Source of the DNA: Coriobacteriaceae bacterium AF08-21
Lineage (GTDB): Bacteria > Actinomycetota > Coriobacteriia > Coriobacteriales > Coriobacteriaceae
Length of the DNA: 14,759 nucleotides
Direction of reading: 5' to 3'
NCBI GenBank assembly: GCA_027687465.1
Contig: JAQCQR010000030.1
Location: forward strand, 1-14,759
The position numbers and the translations under genes were made by a program. Below are positions 6,078-14,759 of this stretch, in pieces (position 1 is the first letter of the stretch; each line of letters opens with the position of its first letter). Below the pieces are notes generated by a model. The model did no database searches and had not been told where the DNA came from. It saw nothing but the letters and a program-made list of their open reading frames with translations.

Positions 6078-7865
6078 ATGAGCCAGACCCGTCCCATCGA
6101 TGAGCATTCCATGCACACCCGTACCTGCGGCGAGCTTCGCTTCGAGAACGTGGGCGAAGAGGTCACCCTCACCGGTTGGGTGAGCCGTCGCCGCGACCAC
6201 GGCGGCCTTATCTTCTGCGACCTTCGCGACCGTGAGGGCATCACGCAGCTCACCTTCGACCCCGAGCACTCCGACGGCGATGCCTTTAAGATCGCCGAGA
6301 CCATGCGTCCCGAGTGGCCCATCAAGATTCACGGCGTCGTACGCGCCCGTGGCGAGGAGACCACCAACACCAAGCTCGCGACCGGCGAGATCGAGGTCCT
6401 GACCGACCACGCCGAGGTGCTCAACACGTCCGTCACCCCGCCGTTCCAAATCGAGGACGGCATCGAGACCAGCGAGGACACCCGCCTGCGCTATCGCTAT
6501 CTGGACCTTCGTCGTCCCGAGATGATGGCCAACCTCAAGCTGCGCTCCGACTTTACCTTTGCCATTCGCGAGGCGCTACACAACCGTGAGTTCATGGAGG
6601 TCGAGACGCCCTCCCTGTTCAAGTCTACGCCCGAGGGCGCCCGCGACTTCATCGTCCCCAGCCGCATCCAGCCGGGCAACTTCTACGCCCTGCCGCAGTC
6701 CCCGCAGCTCCTGAAGCAGCTGCTTATGGTCGGTGGCGTCGAGCGCTACTACCAGGTTGCCAAGTGCTTCCGCGACGAGGACTTGCGTGCCGACCGTCAG
6801 CCCGAGTTCACCCAGGTCGATATCGAGATGTCCTTCGTGGACCAGAATGACGTCATGAGCGCGCTCGAAGAGGTCCTGGCCGATGCCTTCGGCCGCATGG
6901 GTGTCGAGATGCCCACGCCGCTGCGTCGCATGAACTACTGGGAGGCCATGGACACCTATGGCTCCGACAAGCCCGATACCCGCTATGGCATGCACTTGGT
7001 CGACCTGACCGACATCTTCGCCAACTCCAAGTTCAAGGTCTTTGCGACTGCCGCAAACGAGGAGGGCTCTGTCGTCAAGGCTATCAACGCCAAGGGCGCC
7101 GGTGCCTGGGCACGTGCCAAGATCGATAAGCTCGCCGGCGTGGCCTCCACGTTTGGCGCCAAGGGCCTGGCCTGGATCGCCTTCCGCGAGGACGGCTCCA
7201 TTAACAGCCCCATCGTCAAGTTCTTCTCGGACGAGGAGATGGCCGCTCTGCGCGAGCGCATGGACGTCGAGCCCGGCGACCTTGTGATGTTCGCCGCCGG
7301 CCCGCGCCTGCTCTCCGACGAGATCCTGGGCGGCATGCGTTCCCACATGGCCAACGCGCTCGAGATCAAGCGCGAGGGCCACGACTTCCTGTGGGTCGTC
7401 AACTTCCCGCTGTTCCACTGGGATGAGGACCGCAAGGCCTACGCTGCCGAGCACCAGCCCTTCACCCTGCCGACCGAGACCGACATCGCCAAGATCGAGG
7501 CCGACCCGCTGGCAGCCGGTTCGTGCACCTACGACTTTGTCATGGACGGCTTTGAGGCCGGCGGCGGCGGTATGCGTATCCACAACGCCGAGATGCAGAT
7601 GTCCATGCTCAAGCTCCTGGGCTTTACCGAGGAGCGTGCCGAGTCGCAGTTCGGCTTCCTCATGGAGGCGCTCAAGTTTGGTGCGCCCCCGATGGGCGGT
7701 TTTGCTCTGGGCCTGGACCGCGTGTGCATGCTGCTCACCGGTTCCGACTCCATCCGCGACGTCATGGCGTTCCCCAAGACGGCCAGCGGCTCCGACCTCA
7801 TGTCGGGCGCCCCGAGTGCCGTTAGCGGCGCCCAGCTCAAGGACGTCAGCCTGCGCTTGATGTAG
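6078..7865 (+). CDS. aspS: Aspartyl-tRNA synthetase, bacterial type
   Basis: AspRS charges tRNA(Asp) with aspartate in the cytoplasm. The 595-residue protein has the bacterial domain order: an N-terminal OB-fold anticodon-binding domain (about 1-110, with RTCGEL and SRRRDHGGLIF), the class II core with motif 2 FRDEDLRADRQPEFTQVD (from residue 231), the bacterial GAD insert (about 290-420), and motif 3 GGFALGLDRVCMLL (from 540). The length is normal. Residue 41 is His in RRDHGG; His at this place is associated with non-discriminating AspRS (for example Pseudomonas aeruginosa His31), whereas E. coli has Leu. The enzyme may therefore also make Asp-tRNA(Asn) for amidation by GatCAB. AAAGGAGG lies 9 nt before the start, and a clear terminator follows the stop. 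Confidence 0.97.
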   Translation: MSQTRPIDEHSMHTRTCGELRFENVGEEVTLTGWVSRRRDHGGLIFCDLRDREGITQLTFDPEHSDGDAFKIAETMRPEWPIKIHGVVRARGEETTNTKLATGEIEVLTDHAEVLNTSVTPPFQIEDGIETSEDTRLRYRYLDLRRPEMMANLKLRSDFTFAIREALHNREFMEVETPSLFKSTPEGARDFIVPSRIQPGNFYALPQSPQLLKQLLMVGGVERYYQVAKCFRDEDLRADRQPEFTQVDIEMSFVDQNDVMSALEEVLADAFGRMGVEMPTPLRRMNYWEAMDTYGSDKPDTRYGMHLVDLTDIFANSKFKVFATAANEEGSVVKAINAKGAGAWARAKIDKLAGVASTFGAKGLAWIAFREDGSINSPIVKFFSDEEMAALRERMDVEPGDLVMFAAGPRLLSDEILGGMRSHMANALEIKREGHDFLWVVNFPLFHWDEDRKAYAAEHQPFTLPTETDIAKIEADPLAAGSCTYDFVMDGFEAGGGGMRIHNAEMQMSMLKLLGFTEERAESQFGFLMEALKFGAPPMGGFALGLDRVCMLLTGSDSIRDVMAFPKTASGSDLMSGAPSAVSGAQLKDVSLRLM

Positions 7866-7889
7866 GCGAGCGGCCACAAATTGCTTGCA

Positions 7890-7923
7890 ACGAGGGAAGG
7901 ACGCGTGCCTTCCCTCGTTTTTT
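7890..7923 (+). terminator. aspS intrinsic terminator
   Basis: A perfect 11-bp stem, ACGAGGGAAGG (7890-7900) with CCTTCCCTCGT (7908-7918), has a 7-nt loop and six T residues (7918-7923). It lies 24 bp after the aspS stop. Confidence 0.95.
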
Positions 7924-7963
7924 ATACGCCGAGATTGTGAGGGCATGGGGTGACCGGACGTCG

Positions 7964-8164
7964 CGGAAACTGCGACCCGGAATCTGTGTCCAGAACGGGT
8001 CGCGCTTTCCCAAAGGGAATCCTCTGGGAAAGCGTGACCCAGAATTCGGCAAAATAATGGGGCACAGTTTCCGGTTGAGCGGTCTAACGGAAACTGTGCC
8101 CCAGAATGAGCACTCAAAACGGGGCAGGCTTTCCGCAACAACTGTCTGGCGGAAAGCCTGTCCT
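7964..8164. repeat. Tandem palindromic repeat units between aspS and the lacI-type gene
   Basis: Three hairpins with 15-bp arms follow one another: 7997-8011 with 8026-8040 (one wobble), 8059-8073 with 8088-8102 (perfect), and 8122-8136 with 8149-8163 (one wobble). The arms share a plan of G-rich edge plus TTTCC at the loop side. A fourth, half unit (7964-7978, CGGAAACTGCGACCC) precedes them. Units end in CCC(A/G)GAAT at 7976-7983, 8038-8045 and 8100-8107. Loops differ (12-14 nt). GCGACCCG (7972-7979) can also pair with CGGGTCGC (7996-8003), bridging two units. The last unit is followed on the - strand by GTTTTG and ends 7 bp past the repressor gene, so it probably terminates that gene. Confidence 0.85.
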
Positions 8165-8170
8165 AGTTTC

Positions 8171-9187
8171 TTATAGCGAGTCTCTCTGGATTAGCTGCAT
8201 GTGCATCACGGAGGTGGTGGGCTCGGCGCCCTTGATCATGTCGAGCGCAATGTTGGCGGCCATGTGGCCTTCTTCGCGCAGGGGCTGGCGGACGGTCGTG
8301 AGCGCGGGGACGCAGCGCGCCGCAATCTCGTGATCGTCGAAGCCGACGACGGAAACGTCCGCCGGAACAGATAGGCCTGCCTCGTTGAGTGCGGTGATGA
8401 CGCCAGCCGCGATACAGTCCGATCCGCAGAGCACGCCATCGAAAGCAATCTCGCGCGCGAGGATCTGGTGCATGGCCTGATAGCCGTCTCCGCTGTTCCA
8501 GCCGGTATAGATAACGTTTGCGCCTGGGAGGTCTTCGCCCAGGACGGTGCGGTAGCCGCGCAGGCGGTCGACAACAGCGGGGTTGTCTTGCGGTCCCAAC
8601 ACGGCGACGATATCTTTGCGCCCGCGCTCTTTCATAGCGAGCGCTGCAAAGCGTCCGCCCTCTTCGTCGTCAGAGTAGACTGTCGAGAACACGTCGCGAT
8701 AGGGGTGGCCCTCGAGCTGGCCGCACAACACGGTGGGTACGCCCAGCTCGCGCAGCACCTCGAGCAGCTCGCTGCCCTTGTAGGGGGAGACGTCGATCAC
8801 GGCGTCGAACGAGCGGCGCTCAAAGTGCTCGCGTGCGCGGTTGCGCTCATGCGTAGAAGACGCCTGCAAGATAACGGGCAGATAGGACGACTCCGACAGT
8901 TCCTCGGTAATGCCGCTCAAAAATTCGCTATAGGTGGGGTCGCTGAAGAGCTCACTCAGGGGCTCGGTCACGAGCACGGCGATGATTTCCGTGCGCCCGA
9001 CAGCGAGCGCTCGGCCGCGAGCGTTGGGGACAAAATTGACTTCCTTGGCCGCTGCGCGGACGCGTTTTTTGGTTTCCTCGCTAATGCGGGGCGAATCGTT
9101 GAGGGCGCGTGAGGCCGTGGAGCGCGACACGCCGGCAGCTGCGGCAACCTCGGCAAGCGTAGGTGCGGTGCGAACTGGTTGGGTCAT
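8171..9187 (-). CDS. LacI-family repressor, EbgR-like
   Basis: This is a 338-residue LacI/GalR-type repressor. The N-terminal helix-turn-helix at about 10-30 (TLAEVAAAAGVSRSTASRAL) is followed by NDSPRISEETKKRV and the hinge region FVPNARGRALA. A periplasmic-binding-protein-like sugar domain fills the rest, with VVGFDDHEIAARCVPALTTVRQP (split at DDHE) near the C-terminus, typical of the family. The ATG at 9187 has AGGAG 5 nt upstream. It diverges from ebgA across 376 bp, the arrangement of a local repressor, and three palindromes with the central CG expected of LacI-family operators cover the ebgA promoter. By position it corresponds to E. coli ebgR, though orthology cannot be shown here. The inducer is probably a galactoside. 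Confidence 0.9.
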   Translation of the reverse strand: MTQPVRTAPTLAEVAAAAGVSRSTASRALNDSPRISEETKKRVRAAAKEVNFVPNARGRALAVGRTEIIAVLVTEPLSELFSDPTYSEFLSGITEELSESSYLPVILQASSTHERNRAREHFERRSFDAVIDVSPYKGSELLEVLRELGVPTVLCGQLEGHPYRDVFSTVYSDDEEGGRFAALAMKERGRKDIVAVLGPQDNPAVVDRLRGYRTVLGEDLPGANVIYTGWNSGDGYQAMHQILAREIAFDGVLCGSDCIAAGVITALNEAGLSVPADVSVVGFDDHEIAARCVPALTTVRQPLREEGHMAANIALDMIKGAEPTTSVMHMQLIQRDSL

Positions 9188-9248
9188 GGCGTCTCCTGGA
9201 AAATGCGGTCGATGTTGTCACTGATACGGGCTGGTGCGGATACAGCTT

Positions 9249-9254
9249 ACTATA
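9249..9254 (-). promoter_or_regulatory. Candidate -10 element of the lacI-type gene
   Basis: TATAGT on the - strand, identical to the larB -10 hexamer, lies about 60 bp before the ATG. No good -35 is seen at 16-18 bp (the nearest hexamer is about TCATGA), so this is tentative. Confidence 0.3.
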
Positions 9255-9390
9255 GTGCACCTGAAGAGCGTTCATGATATCCGGTGACAGGTGTCGTTTT
9301 GCAACCAAGCCGCAATCGAATACGTCTCGTGTGGGTGAGATATCAGCGGGCGCGGCGGTTGCCTACGAGCTTAAGAACGATGTTTTGTGT

Positions 9391-9406
9391 TGAGTTTCGA
9401 TACTCA
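9391..9406. promoter_or_regulatory. Separate CG-centred palindrome in the lacI-ebgA region
   Basis: TGAGTTTCGATACTCA is palindromic in 14 of 16 positions with a central CG, the shape of a LacI-family site, but its sequence differs from the three CAACCGGTTG sites. It lies about 30 bp upstream of the first of them and could bind another regulator. Confidence 0.35.
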
Positions 9407-9430
9407 GGGTGACATAAGTGTCGCAGCTGT

Positions 9431-9444
9431 ACAACCGGTTGCAC
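9431..9444. promoter_or_regulatory. Operator O1 for the LacI-type repressor
   Basis: ACAACCGGTTGCAC contains the perfect palindrome CAACCGGTTG (9432-9441, centre 9436.5). It is the most upstream of three matching sites and lies ahead of the ebgA -35 element. Confidence 0.8.
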
Positions 9445-9475
9445 CGTTAATCCGACCAAATCGACCGTTCAGCGG

Positions 9476-9490
9476 ACAACCGGTTGCACA
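9476..9490. promoter_or_regulatory. Operator O2 for the LacI-type repressor
   Basis: ACAACCGGTTGCACA has the same core at 9477-9486 (centre 9481.5, 45 bp from O1). Its right arm overlaps the proposed -35 element TTGCAC. Confidence 0.85.
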
Positions 9491-9513
9491 ATTTTTTGCA
9501 TCGCCCGTAAGAT
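9484..9513 (+). promoter_or_regulatory. ebgA promoter
   Basis: TTGCAC (9484-9489) and TAAGAT (9508-9513) are separated by 18 bp. The expected start, about 9520, falls inside operator O3, leaving a leader of about 44 nt with AAGGAG (9551-9556) 7 nt before the ATG. Placement between O2 and O3 supports it despite the modest match to consensus. Confidence 0.55.
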
Positions 9514-9517
9514 AAGG

Positions 9518-9532
9518 ACAACCGGTTGCACA
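9518..9532. promoter_or_regulatory. Operator O3 for the LacI-type repressor
   Basis: ACAACCGGTTGCACA is identical to O2, with its core at 9519-9528 (centre 9523.5, 42 bp from O2). It covers the expected ebgA transcription start, the classic place to block initiation. Confidence 0.85.
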
Positions 9533-9548
9533 AGAATCACAACGATGA

Positions 9549-12572
<3,024 letters not shown>

Positions 12573-12575
12573 GTC

Positions 12576-13031
12576 ATGCATGTCTTTAACTCGCGCGCCG
12601 ATTTCGACGCTCAGATGAAGTCCGTCAAGAAGTGGATGCGCACCGGTCAGGCGCTCGATGGCGTTGCCGACCTGCAGCACGACGTGGCTTACTCCATCGG
12701 CGACTCGTTGGTGTACTGGTGGGTCTATGCCCGCGAGGCCGCTACCGCCGATCTGGTCGGTCACCGTCGCTACCATGCCGTGCTCGCTCCGCTCGACGGC
12801 GACCTGACCGTCGAGGTGGCTTCCAAGGCGGATCTTACCTGCACGCGCACTTACAGCGATATCGACGATCGCGAGCGCTTTGAGGGTATGGGGGAGACCG
12901 TGACGATTCCCGCCGGCGGCGTCGCCGTCGTCGAAATTGACGAGGCCTACCGTGTCGTGGCCGATGTCGCGGATTCCCGCGTCGTGGTACTGCACGTGAC
13001 GGTTGAAGGTTATTCCTTCCCCAACAAGTAG
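12576..13031 (+). CDS. ebgC: Beta-galactosidase small subunit, EbgC-type (YhcH/YjgK/YiaL family)
   Basis: The 151-residue protein matches E. coli EbgC (149 residues) in length and landmarks: VAYSIGDSLVYW (E. coli VAHSIGDSLTYR), GHRRYHAV, YSDIDDRERFEGMGETV, EIDEAYRVV and the C-terminal FPNK (E. coli FHNK). The fold is a cupin-like beta-sandwich (DUF386). In E. coli, EbgC is needed with EbgA for full activity in an alpha4-beta4 complex. The ATG lies 3 nt after the ebgA stop, and AAGGAGG (12561-12567) at the end of ebgA is its ribosome binding site, so the two are translated together. Confidence 0.93.
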   Translation: MHVFNSRADFDAQMKSVKKWMRTGQALDGVADLQHDVAYSIGDSLVYWWVYAREAATADLVGHRRYHAVLAPLDGDLTVEVASKADLTCTRTYSDIDDRERFEGMGETVTIPAGGVAVVEIDEAYRVVADVADSRVVVLHVTVEGYSFPNK

Positions 13032-13064
13032 TATTCGTCCGTTTGGGCGTTTGCTTAGCGCCGT

Positions 13065-13108
13065 TAAGGGGGATGGCTTTGTTGACTCCCTTTTCCCCAT
13101 TCCCCTTA
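13065..13108. other. Intercistronic hairpin after ebgC
   Basis: TAAGGGGGATGG (13065-13076) pairs with CCATTCCCCTTA (13097-13108) with one mismatch and a 20-nt loop. No T run follows. It may protect the ebgAC message from 3' decay or lower permease expression. Confidence 0.5.
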
Positions 13109-13117
13109 GCAGGTGCG

Positions 13118-13152
13118 CCGTCCACGATTGCGCTTGCAGTCCGGACGGTTTT
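13118..13152 (+). terminator. Possible weak terminator between ebgC and the permease
   Basis: CCGTCC (13118-13123) pairs with GGACGG (13143-13148). Inside, GATTGC (13126-13131) pairs with GCAGTC (13136-13141) around a GCTT loop, with one wobble. TTTT follows at 13149-13152. The short T run suggests partial termination. TATAAC at 13161-13166 could be a -10 for the permease, but no matching -35 was found. Confidence 0.5.
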
Positions 13153-13172
13153 AGATGAGATATAACGGATGA

Positions 13173-14648
<1,476 letters not shown>

Positions 14649-14739
14649 CGGCTAGGATTAATCTGCGGCTGTGGAATAAATCGATTCCCTTTCCTAAGGA
14701 GGGGCCTTACGAGGGTAGCGCACAGAGATGTGGTGTAAG
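14649..14739. other. Gap after the permease gene
   Basis: No gene is supported. A small GGAAT/ATTCC hairpin lies at about 14670-14685, and TAAGG/CCTTA flank AGGGG at about 14695-14709. AAGGAGGGG (14697-14705) resembles a ribosome binding site, but no start codon lies at a suitable distance. Confidence 0.4.
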
Positions 14740-14759
14740 AGGCGGGGCATGCCCCGCCT
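14740..14759. terminator. Perfect 20-bp palindrome at the right edge
   Basis: AGGCGGGGCA is followed at once by its exact complement. It is very GC-rich and is probably the stem of the ebg operon terminator, but the sequence stops at its end, so a T run cannot be checked. With no loop, a hairpin would have to open the central bases. Confidence 0.45.

Noticed and set aside
6576..8141. A 521-codon open frame opposite aspS
   Set aside because: It overlaps aspS, its terminator and the palindromic array; no protein family is recognisable.
7964..8164. A CRISPR array
   Set aside because: The repeated elements are palindromes with different arm sequences, not identical direct repeats with unique spacers, and no cas genes are present.
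14697..14759. Start of another gene after the AAGGAGGGG at 14697
   Set aside because: No start codon lies 5-12 nt downstream. The ATG at 14728 is too far away, and its frame runs into the edge palindrome.

Overview
The window looks like chromosomal DNA from a high-GC, gut-type actinobacterium, most likely a Collinsella-like member of the Coriobacteriia. This rests on GC-rich codon use, strong AAGGAG ribosome binding sites, a His-type aspartyl-tRNA synthetase and the fermentative gene content. The assignment is an inference; there is no rRNA or other taxonomic marker here. Nine of the ten genes have a confident family assignment, and the exact substrate of the last (the permease) is open.

Left part (1-5176): a lactate racemase locus in two converging halves. 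On the + strand are larA (the Ni-pincer lactate racemase) and larD (a lactate/glycerol-type aquaporin). On the - strand are larB, larC and a TetR-family regulator, read as one operon from a promoter near 5150-5176. An 11-bp-arm dyad lies across the expected transcription start of that operon. LarB and LarC belong to the pathway that makes the pincer cofactor used by LarA. LarC stops after its N-terminal domain and larE is not in the window, so the pathway is incomplete here. A 127-bp nested inverted repeat sits between the two halves, and part of a related copy lies at the left edge of the window.

Middle part (5186-8164): serB (phosphoserine phosphatase, -) and aspS (aspartyl-tRNA synthetase, +) diverge from a shared 256-bp region. 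The aspS leader can fold into a hairpin just before its ribosome binding site. aspS ends in a clear intrinsic terminator, followed by a tandem run of about 15-bp-arm palindromes up to the end of the next gene.

Right part (8171-14759): an ebg-type beta-galactosidase locus. A LacI-family repressor (-) diverges from ebgA (GH2 large subunit), ebgC (small subunit, YhcH/YjgK family) and an APC-superfamily permease. Three near-identical CAACCGGTTG operators, with centres 45 and 42 bp apart, cover the ebgA promoter. The order repressor, ebgA, ebgC, APC permease is also that of E. coli ebgR-ebgA-ebgC-ygjI, which suggests a conserved module for a beta-galactoside whose uptake uses an amino-acid-type carrier.

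No tRNA, rRNA, CRISPR array, transposase or phage gene was seen. The most unusual points are the LarC lacking its C-terminal domain, the TetR/dyad control of the cofactor genes, the two kinds of palindromic repeat that fill the two convergent intergenic gaps, and the permease of unknown substrate tied to EbgAC.
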